The notes beneath the pieces are model-generated. The model was not told the origin of the DNA. It did not search any database and saw only the letters and a program-made list of their open reading frames with translations. This document shows, piece by piece, positions 1 through 5,719 of a DNA stretch of 6,065 nucleotides. Source of the stretch: Firmicutes bacterium HGW-Firmicutes-10. Lineage in GTDB: Bacteria; Bacillota_I; Bacilli_A; Erysipelotrichales; Erysipelotrichaceae. How positions within the stretch are numbered: the stretch's first letter is position 1; each line of letters opens with the position of its first letter. The DNA lies in assembly GCA_002841605.1 (NCBI GenBank), contig PHAF01000111.1, positions 1 through 6,065 of the forward strand, given 5' to 3'. The translations under genes were made by a program, and so were the position numbers.

Positions 1-1
1 A

Positions 2-889
2 ACTGACGTTGTTTTGATGGAGATTCCTGGTGCCAAAGTATTCAAGAAAGCGGCTGTATTCAAACCGGTTCTTGATGCGGATGTTGTCATTAACCTGCCG
101 AAAATGAAAGTTCACTTGGCTGGTACCGTAACTTTGGGTTTGAAGAACTGGAACGGTATCATTCCTAACTATCATCCGGATGCTCAGCAACAAGGAGCTC
201 ACCGCATTGAACTCGGTCAGAAAATGGCTGATCTGTATAAAGTACGAAAAGCTGATTTGACGATTTATGATGCCATCATCGGTATGGAAGGTCAAGGACC
301 TCATGCCGGTACGCCGATTGAAATGAATTTGATCTTGGCTGCCCAAGACACCGTCGCCGGTGACTCGGTCGCATCCGCCATCATGGGATTTGAACCGATG
401 GAAATCCCGGCCGTACGTTGTGCCGGTACCGAAGGTTTGGGCGAACTCGATTTGAATAAAATCGAAGTCGTCGGTGAATCGATTGCTTCTGTCAAGAAAT
501 TCTTCAAACGTCCAAACGGAGATCCGATCGGTATGTACAATGGTTTGACTTGCGCTATGCAACAAACCTGCCCGGGTTGTTATGTCAATGTCCGTGGCGC
601 ATTGGACTCCTTTGCTAACAGTGGAATCGTTATGAAAGACTTCTTGAAAGCAGCCGGTGAAGTTGTTGTTATTGCCGGCGGCGTTCCGGATTTCGATCCA
701 AATGATGCCGTAGGTAAGAATGTATTCGTTTGCGGCGATTGCTGGGAAAAATTCGAGTCTGCCGATAATGTCCGTAAAGCTGCTAAACTTGCCAAATCTG
801 TTACTTACTATCCGGGTTGTGCTCCGGTTTACATCTTTGCTCAACTCAATGGCGATTTACAGAAATTAGCCAGAGAAAGCGCAAAATAG
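2..889 (+). CDS. DUF362-family protein, 5'-truncated by window edge
   Basis: This is the C-terminal 295 residues of a DUF362-domain protein. The reading frame is open through base 2, so the true start lies outside; the TTG at 14 and ATG at 17 are internal codons. The family signature is visible: a stretch reading INLPKMKVH, then a Gly/Thr-rich segment and LKNWNGIIPN at about visible residues 30-56. DUF362 proteins are poorly characterised and often carry iron-sulfur domains. There is no classic ferredoxin repeat here. Instead, cysteines cluster at visible residues 184, 190, 193 (C-x5-C-x2-C), 244 and 247 (C-x2-C) and 273, which could bind a metal or Fe-S cluster (inference). No signal peptide can be judged because the N-terminus is missing. 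By eye, Gly codons are mostly GGT, which may indicate high expression. The family call is firm; the function is unknown. A 90-bp gap with a hairpin separates it from lipB, so shared transcription is possible but not shown. Confidence 0.85.
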   Translation, partial: TDVVLMEIPGAKVFKKAAVFKPVLDADVVINLPKMKVHLAGTVTLGLKNWNGIIPNYHPDAQQQGAHRIELGQKMADLYKVRKADLTIYDAIIGMEGQGPHAGTPIEMNLILAAQDTVAGDSVASAIMGFEPMEIPAVRCAGTEGLGELDLNKIEVVGESIASVKKFFKRPNGDPIGMYNGLTCAMQQTCPGCYVNVRGALDSFANSGIVMKDFLKAAGEVVVIAGGVPDFDPNDAVGKNVFVCGDCWEKFESADNVRKAAKLAKSVTYYPGCAPVYIFAQLNGDLQKLARESAK

Positions 890-920
890 TTAAGTTCGCA
901 ACCAATCAATGAATCATTCG

Positions 921-949
921 GTGAGGATGGCTGATACAGTCATCCTCAT
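921..949 (+). terminator. Hairpin without U-tract between the DUF362 gene and lipB
   Basis: The arms 921-933 (GTGAGGATGGCTG) and 937-949 (CAGTCATCCTCAT) pair over 13 positions, with two G-U wobbles and a 3-nt ATA loop. The structure lies 31 nt after the DUF362 stop and about 20 nt before the lipB Shine-Dalgarno. No run of T follows it, so it is not a textbook intrinsic terminator. It could be a weak terminator or attenuator, a 3'-end stabiliser for the upstream mRNA, or a processing site. The hairpin is seen directly; its role is inferred. Confidence 0.5.
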
Positions 950-979
950 CATTCGATAACCCTTCAACAAGGAGATATT

Positions 980-1654
980 ATGCCGATCGACATTCAAGTC
1001 ATTGATTTAAAAGAAATGGAATACCGTCAGGCATTTGCCATTCAGGAAGAGATTGTTCGCGGGTGCGATGAGAGAATTTATCCGGATACGATCATCTTTC
1101 AGCAAAATCATCCGGTCATCACGCTGGGTCGCAGCAGTGACTGGCAAAATCTGTTAAAAAGTGAAGAAGAATTACGAACACTCGGCATTGATGTCGTGCT
1201 TGTAGACAGGGGCGGAGATATAACGTATCACGGTCCCGGACAATTGGTCATTTCGGTTTTGATACATATCAGAGATCATTCTTTGGGCGTACATCAATAT
1301 CTGCGCAACCTTGAACAGGCAGTTATCAATACGCTGCATTTTTATGGCGTAAAAGGGGAGCGACTGCAAGGAAAAAGCGGTGTATGGGTCAATAACGAGA
1401 AAATCGCTGCGACCGGTATCGGTGTTACTCACGGAATCACCCGTCATGGAATTGCCATAAACATTGAGCCGAATTTGACACATTTCTCCTATATCATCCC
1501 TTGCGGAATCAGTGAGTACGGTGTGACATCGTTAGAGAAACTAGGTATCAATGACAGAAATGTTGAAACAATCAAAAAACGGTTTTTAGAAGAGTTTAAT
1601 AAGATTTTCAATACGGCAGTTGTAGCGCCGGTATGGAAGGAAGGAGACTATTAA
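980..1654 (+). CDS. lipB: Octanoyl-ACP:protein N-octanoyltransferase LipB
   Basis: LipB moves the octanoyl group from octanoyl-ACP to the lipoyl-domain lysine of target proteins, the first step of cytoplasmic lipoate assembly; LipA then adds the sulfurs. The 224-aa length is normal for LipB. The hallmark RGGDITYHGPGQ is at residues 77-88, GVWV at 134-137, the KIAATG segment with the catalytic-type Lys141, and PCGI with the catalytic-type Cys175. The start is supported by AAGGAG at 969-974, 5 nt before ATG. It heads a compact operon: one base separates its stop from the ATG of a lipoyl-domain gene, so its likely substrate is encoded next door. No promoter is obvious in the 90 bp upstream. Many Bacillota (for example Bacillus subtilis) use LipM and LipL instead of LipB, so a true LipB is informative here. 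LipA is not in the window. Confidence 0.95.
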   Translation: MPIDIQVIDLKEMEYRQAFAIQEEIVRGCDERIYPDTIIFQQNHPVITLGRSSDWQNLLKSEEELRTLGIDVVLVDRGGDITYHGPGQLVISVLIHIRDHSLGVHQYLRNLEQAVINTLHFYGVKGERLQGKSGVWVNNEKIAATGIGVTHGITRHGIAINIEPNLTHFSYIIPCGISEYGVTSLEKLGINDRNVETIKKRFLEEFNKIFNTAVVAPVWKEGDY

Positions 1655-1655
1655 G

Positions 1656-1904
1656 ATGAAGGTTGAAGTAAAAGTACCTCTTTTTGCGGAAGGGGCCACA
1701 AAAATTAAAATCAATCAATGGCTTTTTGAAGTCGGTGATGAAGTGAAAGCGGGAGAAAATCTGGTTGAAGCCACGACCGACAAAATTTCGATTCACATAG
1801 AAGCACCAAAAAGCGGCATTTTAGTTAAGAAACTGGTTGAAGAAGACGATACTGTTTTAATTGATCAAGTCATTGCAATTCTATCAGATGAAAAAGAGGA
1901 TTGA
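1656..1904 (+). CDS. Free-standing lipoyl (biotinyl/lipoyl attachment) domain protein
   Basis: This 82-aa protein is almost nothing but one lipoyl domain: a half-barrel sequence with FEVGDEVKAGE at residues 24-34, then EATTDKISIHIEAPKSG at 38-54. Lys43 sits in the TDK turn typical of lipoylated domains of 2-oxoacid dehydrogenase E2 subunits; biotin domains have MKM at this place. No E3-binding or acyltransferase domain follows. It is shorter than GcvH (about 125 aa), so it is not the glycine cleavage H protein. The start has GGAAGGAGA upstream (1639-1646), within the end of lipB, so translation is probably coupled. Co-location with lipB suggests that LipB octanoylates Lys43. It may be a mobile lipoyl carrier for an unknown enzyme, or the lipoyl arm of a split E2 whose other parts lie elsewhere. 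The domain call is secure; the partner is unknown. Confidence 0.93.
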   Translation: MKVEVKVPLFAEGATKIKINQWLFEVGDEVKAGENLVEATTDKISIHIEAPKSGILVKKLVEEDDTVLIDQVIAILSDEKED

Positions 1905-1906
1905 TC

Positions 1907-2653
1907 ATGGAACAAATCCATGATAACCAAGTGATCGTCATCACCGGAGCTGCACAGGGAATCGGACTGACGATTGCCAGATATCTCAACCAGCAAGGAG
2001 CATTTTTAGCTATTGCGGATATCAATGAAGAAGCAGCTATCAAAGCAGTAAATGATTTACCAATTCAAAACAGCATAGCCATTGGTTGTGATGTCACTTC
2101 ACAAGAATCAACACTCAACATGGCGAAGGTCGTGTTGGAAAAATTCGGTCATATCGACGTTTTGATCAACAATGCCGGATATTTCCCTGTTAAGCTATTT
2201 TCTGATATGAGCTACGCCGAATGGAACAAAGTCATCGACATTAATCTAAACGGGACTTTTTTAGTCACGAAAGCCGTATATCCGATCATGGTGAAGCAGC
2301 GCCGCGGAAAAATCATCAATATGGCCTCGGTGTCCGGTAGGGTCGGTGGGGTAGGATTTACCCATTATTCAGCATCGAAAGCCGCCGTCATCGGATTGAC
2401 AAAGGCTTTGGCGAAAGAAGCCGGCTCGATAGGAATCACCGTAAATGCCATTGCTCCGGGTGTCATTGAGACGGAAACAACCAAAAACGTATTTCCGGGT
2501 TTTGCTTTAAAAGAGTATACGAAAAGCGTTCCGTTGGGCCGTTTAGGGACTGAAGCAGATTTGCAGGGCATCGTCTCTTTTATGTGTTCGAGCGGAAGTG
2601 ATTATATGACCGGACAAGTACTGACCGTCGATGGCGGTTATACCATGATTTAG
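1907..2653 (+). CDS. Short-chain dehydrogenase/reductase (SDR), classical, NAD-type
   Basis: This is a classical SDR of 248 aa, a normal length, cytoplasmic, which oxidises or reduces an alcohol/carbonyl pair. The nucleotide-binding TGAAQGIG is at residues 13-20, NNAG at 88-91, the catalytic-type Ser141, and YSASK with Tyr154 and Lys158; the C-terminus has the usual TGQVLTVDGGY (235-245). Asp38 at the end of the second beta strand (AIADIN) favours NAD(H) over NADP(H) (inference from the family). ATG at 1907 is chosen because AAAGAGGA (1893-1900) lies 6 nt before it; an in-frame TTG at 1901 would abut that site. The gap from the lipoyl gene is 2 bp. It resembles FabG and sugar or acetoin dehydrogenases in general fold, but the substrate cannot be told from sequence. 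It lies away from the fatty acid genes, among lipoate-related genes, so a housekeeping FabG role is not favoured. Confidence 0.9.
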   Translation: MEQIHDNQVIVITGAAQGIGLTIARYLNQQGAFLAIADINEEAAIKAVNDLPIQNSIAIGCDVTSQESTLNMAKVVLEKFGHIDVLINNAGYFPVKLFSDMSYAEWNKVIDINLNGTFLVTKAVYPIMVKQRRGKIINMASVSGRVGGVGFTHYSASKAAVIGLTKALAKEAGSIGITVNAIAPGVIETETTKNVFPGFALKEYTKSVPLGRLGTEADLQGIVSFMCSSGSDYMTGQVLTVDGGYTMI

Positions 2654-2658
2654 CTTTC

Positions 2659-3408
2659 ATGAAAATCGCCTATTTTGACTGTAGTCGCGGAATCAGCGGT
2701 AACCGCATCATTGGTGCACTGCTAGATGCAAACGTGCCGATCGAATTTTTCCGTTCGATCATTCAACAATTATTACCTGAAGAGAATTATCAGATTGATT
2801 ATCGGAAGATCCGTCAATCCGATCAGACCGTGACCTATTTTGATGTGATCTTGCCTCCATATGATCCAAAGCTGAGTTTCGATCAACGACCGAAACGAAA
2901 TCTTTTCGATATCATCACTTTGATCAGTCAAAGTGATTTGGATGAAAACATCAAAACTAAGAGCGTTGATATTTTTCGAAAACTGGGACATGCGGAAGCG
3001 GATGCACACAGATGTTCAATCGAGAACATAGACTTTCATGAAAACGGCGCGATCGATACGATCATCGATGTCGTCTGTTCCGTAGCCGGACTTCATTATT
3101 TAAATATTGAAAGCGTCATTTCGTCTGCGCTAAATGTCGGATTCGGAACGATCAACTATCGATACGGCACATTGCCGATTCCTGCACCGGCAACGCAGAG
3201 ACTTATCAAAGACATTCCAACGTATTCCAACGGAGTTTCCGGGGAACTGGTTACGCCCACCGGAGCTGCCATCATAACAACATTGACGAATCAGTTTCTT
3301 GATTTGCCACATATGACCATCGATTCCATTGGATGTGGCCTTGGGAAAATCGAGCAACCGATATCCGAATGCTTGAAAATCATGGTCGGAAGTATATCAG
3401 AGGAATAA
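2659..3408 (+). CDS. LarC1-like protein (N-terminal domain only of LarC/DUF111 nickel chelatase)
   Basis: This 249-aa protein matches the N-terminal half of LarC, which inserts nickel into the pincer-nucleotide cofactor of lactate racemase-type enzymes. Recognisable blocks are FDCSRGISGN (6-15), HAEADAH (111-117), FHENGAIDTIID (126-137), YGTLPIPAPAT (169-179), GELVTPTGAA (195-204) and a terminal GCGLGK (225-230) that aligns with the end of LarC1. Typical LarC is about 400 aa with a C-terminal LarC2 domain that binds CTP and metal; none follows here in any frame. Canonical GISGDM reads GISGNR, and the usual HG before LPVPAPAT reads YG, so it is diverged. The start lies 5 bp after the SDR stop and has only a weak Shine-Dalgarno, suggesting coupled translation. 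No LarA, LarB or LarE is in the window. It is family-related with confidence; nickel chelatase activity is doubtful. Confidence 0.85.
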   Translation: MKIAYFDCSRGISGNRIIGALLDANVPIEFFRSIIQQLLPEENYQIDYRKIRQSDQTVTYFDVILPPYDPKLSFDQRPKRNLFDIITLISQSDLDENIKTKSVDIFRKLGHAEADAHRCSIENIDFHENGAIDTIIDVVCSVAGLHYLNIESVISSALNVGFGTINYRYGTLPIPAPATQRLIKDIPTYSNGVSGELVTPTGAAIITTLTNQFLDLPHMTIDSIGCGLGKIEQPISECLKIMVGSISEE

Positions 3409-3428
3409 CTGTAAAAGAAAGGGAAACT

Positions 3429-3944
3429 ATGCATAAAAACACAATCAGACAAATTACGTTGGCCGGATTCTTCATTGCCATTGGCTTGATCTTACCCATG
3501 GCATTTCATGTATTTGGACCTGGAACGACTTTTTTGCCTATGCACATCCCGGTATTGATTGCCGGATTCTCCTTGAATCTGCCTATGGCCATCTTGGTCG
3601 GAATTTTGACACCGATTTTAAGCTCATTATTGACCGGTATGCCGCTGATTTTCCCGGTATTGCCATTTATGATATTTGAATTAGGCGCATACGCAGCTGG
3701 AACATCATATTTATATCGCACACTTAAATGGAATGTTTATGTTTCGCTTATCGTGACGATGATCGTCGGCCGAATCGCTGCAATGGCAGCTGTTTGGGTG
3801 TTGGTCAATTACACCACCGCAAAACTGCCCAATCCGCTGGTATTCATCACGGGAGCTATTACGGCAGGGATACCCGGGATCGTCATCCAATTGTTATTGA
3901 TCCCGCCCATCGTCATCTTATTAAGAAAACGAAATCTCATATAA
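3429..3944 (+). CDS. ECF transporter substrate-binding (S) component, substrate unknown
   Basis: This is a 171-aa integral membrane protein, the usual size of an S component that binds a vitamin-like substrate and docks with a shared EcfAA'T energising module. About six hydrophobic segments are visible, roughly at residues 8-28, 38-54, 58-72, 76-98, 102-127 and 136-165, with FLPMHIPVLIAGF (35-47) and LTPILSSLLTGMP (61-73) typical of one ECF S subfamily. ATG 3429 is chosen because AAAGGG (3418-3423) lies 5 nt upstream; the frame is open further back to 3333, but that part only overlaps larC1. No energising genes are nearby, so it would belong to the group II, shared-module type. Context offers two guesses: lipoate (next to lipB and a lipoyl domain) or niacin (the precursor of the LarC cofactor). 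Neither is established by sequence. Confidence 0.85.
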   Translation: MHKNTIRQITLAGFFIAIGLILPMAFHVFGPGTTFLPMHIPVLIAGFSLNLPMAILVGILTPILSSLLTGMPLIFPVLPFMIFELGAYAAGTSYLYRTLKWNVYVSLIVTMIVGRIAAMAAVWVLVNYTTAKLPNPLVFITGAITAGIPGIVIQLLLIPPIVILLRKRNLI

Positions 3945-3968
3945 AAATGACGGACATCCGTCATTTTT
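3943..3968. terminator. Bidirectional intrinsic terminator between convergent operons
   Basis: A perfect inverted repeat has arms AAAAATGACGGA (3943-3954) and TCCGTCATTTTT (3957-3968), with a 2-nt core that in practice folds as an ACAT tetraloop. On either strand the GC stem is followed by a run of five T, so it can stop both the plus-strand lipB operon and the minus-strand DUF1893 transcript. It overlaps the S-component stop (3942-3944) and lies 1 base from the DUF1893 stop (3970-3972), so the two convergent genes are packed around it. Confidence 0.93.
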
Positions 3969-3969
3969 A

Positions 3970-4395
3970 CTATTTAGCAGCCATCAGCTGAGCGATTTTA
4001 TTAAGTAACTGCTGATATCCTTGTTGTGCATCTTCGGTATCCATGACAGTTTGTTCCATCGGACACATACCGTTTCTTTCGTTATTGACGATATATGGAA
4101 CCGTCGTATCATACGTGAAATCAATGTTTTGTTCACTGAGATAATCAAGGGCACTCTCACTCATCATCGGAGTGTAGAGTTTTTTGATTTTCGCGACGAT
4201 CATCAGCATGGCAGCGGCTTTACCAACCACTTTATCAACGACAACCGCATCCTCAATCACTTCCGGACATTCTCTGAGCCATTTGATCCAAGGCCGGATA
4301 CCCTTAAGGTTAGACGTCAATACTTGATCGCCTTTACTTAACACACAGACGATATCGTCTGTATTCAATAAAGCTTTCATTTCTTCGATGTTCAT
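3970..4395 (-). CDS. DUF1893-domain protein (deaminase-like fold family)
   Basis: This is a 141-aa cytoplasmic protein that matches DUF1893: VVDKVVGKAAA at residues 52-62, MSESAL at 78-83 and NNERNGMCPMEQTV at 104-117, all family hallmarks. DUF1893 is grouped with the cytidine deaminase-like superfamily, but the zinc-ligand motifs of active deaminases (HAE and PCxxC) are not present; the equivalent places read GKA and a single CPME. Enzymatic deamination is therefore unlikely or unproven, and the function is unknown. ATG 4395 is chosen over ATG 4410 for two reasons: GAGGGA lies about 5 nt upstream, and the promoter at 4423-4451 would place the RNA start only about 6 nt before 4410. It is transcribed separately from fabF and ends at the shared terminator. 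Confidence 0.87.
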   Translation of the reverse strand: MNIEEMKALLNTDDIVCVLSKGDQVLTSNLKGIRPWIKWLRECPEVIEDAVVVDKVVGKAAAMLMIVAKIKKLYTPMMSESALDYLSEQNIDFTYDTTVPYIVNNERNGMCPMEQTVMDTEDAQQGYQQLLNKIAQLMAAK

Positions 4396-4422
4396 GATTT
4401 CCCTCAGCATTCTATTACTGTC

Positions 4423-4451
4423 ATTATAGAAGATAACTCAGTGACGGTCAA
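4423..4451 (-). promoter_or_regulatory. SigA/sigma70-type promoter for the DUF1893 gene
   Basis: Read on the minus strand, TTGACC (4451-4446) and a perfect TATAAT (4428-4423) are separated by exactly 17 nt, close to the consensus for the housekeeping sigma factor. Transcription should begin near 4416, leaving a roughly 20-nt leader with a GAGGGA site before ATG 4395. It sits in the 97-bp gap after fabF, so the DUF1893 gene can be expressed independently of the fatty acid operon. Confidence 0.8.
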
Positions 4452-4484
4452 TGATTCATAAAACCAAAAGATTTCATACCGTCA
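4442..4484. repeat. Short inverted repeat in the fabF-DUF1893 gap
   Basis: TGACGGT (4442-4448) and ACCGTCA (4478-4484) are exact reverse complements with 29 nt between them. The structure follows the fabF stop and overlaps the -35 region of the DUF1893 promoter. There is no T-run and the loop is long, so it is a poor terminator. It may be a weak stem, a regulator site or chance. Confidence 0.3.
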
Positions 4485-4492
4485 GTTAATTA

Positions 4493-5719
4493 TTATTGCC
4501 ATTTCTTGATGATCAGTGATACATTATGTCCGCCAAAACCCAGATTGTTGCACATGGCATACTGGATATCTTCTTTTTGAGAAGCCTGGGTCAAAACATG
4601 GATATCACACTGAGGATCCTGATTTTCAAGATGAATGGTAGGCGGCAGCCAACCCGTCAACAACGCTTTGACACAAAGGATGGTTTCCACTGCTCCGCAA
4701 GCTCCCAAAAGATGTCCCATATGAGACTTTGTGGAAGATATCGCAACACTATGAGGTTTGAATACCTGATTGATGGCGATGGCTTCTGTTTTGTCGTTTA
4801 AAGGAGTCGATGTCCCGTGAGCATTGATATAACCAATTTCTGATGAAGATATCTTTGCTTCCTGCAGTGCGATCTTCATCGCTTTGACAATGCCCGCACC
4901 ATCCTCACTGGGAGCGGTCATATGATAAGCATCACAAGCACTTCCATAACCCACGATTTCCGCGAATATTTCGGCATTGCGGTTTAATGCATGCTCTAAA
5001 TCTTCAATGATCAAAGTCCCGGCACCTTCACCCATCACAAATCCCGAACGATCGATATCAAAAGGGATGCTTGCCCGCCGTTTGTCCGTGCTTTCACTCA
5101 AAGCACGCATAGCCATAAAACCACCGACACCCAACGGTGTGATCGACGCCTCACTGGCACCCGCGATCATGATATCTTGTTCTCCATATTTAATGCGATG
5201 AAAAGCCTCGCCGATTGAGCTGGTACCCGCCGCACAACCGGTAACCACACAGGTGCACTCACCCATCGCCTGATGATCGATCGCTACGATTCCGGCAGCC
5301 AGATTGACCAAGGTCATGGGGATGAAAAAGGGGGATACCCGCGTCACACCTTTGGTGATCATGCTTTCCATAGCTTTTTCAAAAGAACCAATTCCACCGA
5401 TCCCGGTCGACATGATGACACCAAAACGATCTCTGTTGATGGATGCGGTATCCAGTTTAGCGTGATCGACGGCGATTTTCGATGCGATCCTGGCAAACTG
5501 CGTATAACGGTCATTAAATTTTAACTCGCGGGGACTGAAATATTCGTCCATATTCAAATCTCTGACTTCGGCAGCAAGTTTCACCCGATAATCGGAGGTA
5601 TCAAACGATGAAATCGGCTCAATCGCGCAATCCCCGTTCAGTATCCGCTTGTAAACCTGGTCAACATCATGTCCTAACGGTGTAACGACGCCCATGCCTG
5701 TAATGACTACTCTTCGCAT
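4493..5719 (-). CDS. fabF: 3-oxoacyl-[ACP] synthase II FabF
   Basis: FabF is the elongating condensing enzyme of type II fatty acid synthesis: it joins malonyl-ACP to a growing acyl-ACP, in the cytoplasm. The 408-aa length is standard. The catalytic triad is in place: Cys162 in TGCAAGT, His301 in NAHGTSTPLND, and His336 with Lys331 in STKSHMGH; GFGGHN at 394-399 is the usual C-terminal glycine motif. Cys-His-His rather than Cys-His-Asn distinguishes it from FabH. The start has a strong AAGGAGGAT site inside the end of accA, which it overlaps by 13 bp, so the two are probably translationally coupled. It is the last visible gene of this operon, downstream of accA. No clear terminator follows; the next 41 bp hold only a weak inverted repeat. 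Its pathway supplies acyl-ACP, including the octanoyl-ACP used by LipB. Confidence 0.97.
   Translation of the reverse strand: MRRVVITGMGVVTPLGHDVDQVYKRILNGDCAIEPISSFDTSDYRVKLAAEVRDLNMDEYFSPRELKFNDRYTQFARIASKIAVDHAKLDTASINRDRFGVIMSTGIGGIGSFEKAMESMITKGVTRVSPFFIPMTLVNLAAGIVAIDHQAMGECTCVVTGCAAGTSSIGEAFHRIKYGEQDIMIAGASEASITPLGVGGFMAMRALSESTDKRRASIPFDIDRSGFVMGEGAGTLIIEDLEHALNRNAEIFAEIVGYGSACDAYHMTAPSEDGAGIVKAMKIALQEAKISSSEIGYINAHGTSTPLNDKTEAIAINQVFKPHSVAISSTKSHMGHLLGACGAVETILCVKALLTGWLPPTIHLENQDPQCDIHVLTQASQKEDIQYAMCNNLGFGGHNVSLIIKKWQ

Noticed and set aside
14..19. TTG at 14 or ATG at 17 as the start of the DUF362 gene
   Set aside because: The frame stays open to base 2, no Shine-Dalgarno is visible, and the family needs more N-terminal sequence; the gene begins outside the window.
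1656..1904. Biotin carrier (AccB) or GcvH identity for the small domain protein
   Set aside because: The site reads TDK rather than MKM, and the protein is far shorter than GcvH and lacks its flanking helices.
1901..1906. TTG 1901 as the SDR start
   Set aside because: It would abut the AAAGAGGA site with no spacing and overlap the lipoyl gene stop; ATG 1907 has proper spacing.
1907..2653. SDR as FabG of the fatty acid pathway
   Set aside because: It is not in the acc-fab operon, and Asp38 suggests NAD rather than the NADPH used by FabG; kept as a generic SDR.
3045..3072. GATCGAT/ATCGATG-rich stretch as a possible operator
   Set aside because: It lies within the conserved GAIDTIID codons of the LarC1-like gene and is explained by coding sequence.
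3333..3428. Upstream start at 3333 for the S component, or a frameshift fusion of larC1 into it
   Set aside because: The extra residues only overlay larC1 in another frame and do not look like LarC2. No slippery heptamer is in the correct frame (CTT GGG AAA ATC is not one), and ATG 3429 has its own Shine-Dalgarno.
4021..4341. Plus-strand open frame of 106 codons opposite the DUF1893 gene
   Set aside because: It is antisense to a recognised family protein, has no ribosome site and resembles no protein family; it is a shadow frame.
4396..4410. ATG 4410 as the DUF1893 start
   Set aside because: It has no ribosome binding site and lies too close to the predicted RNA start; the GAGGGA site within this stretch serves ATG 4395.
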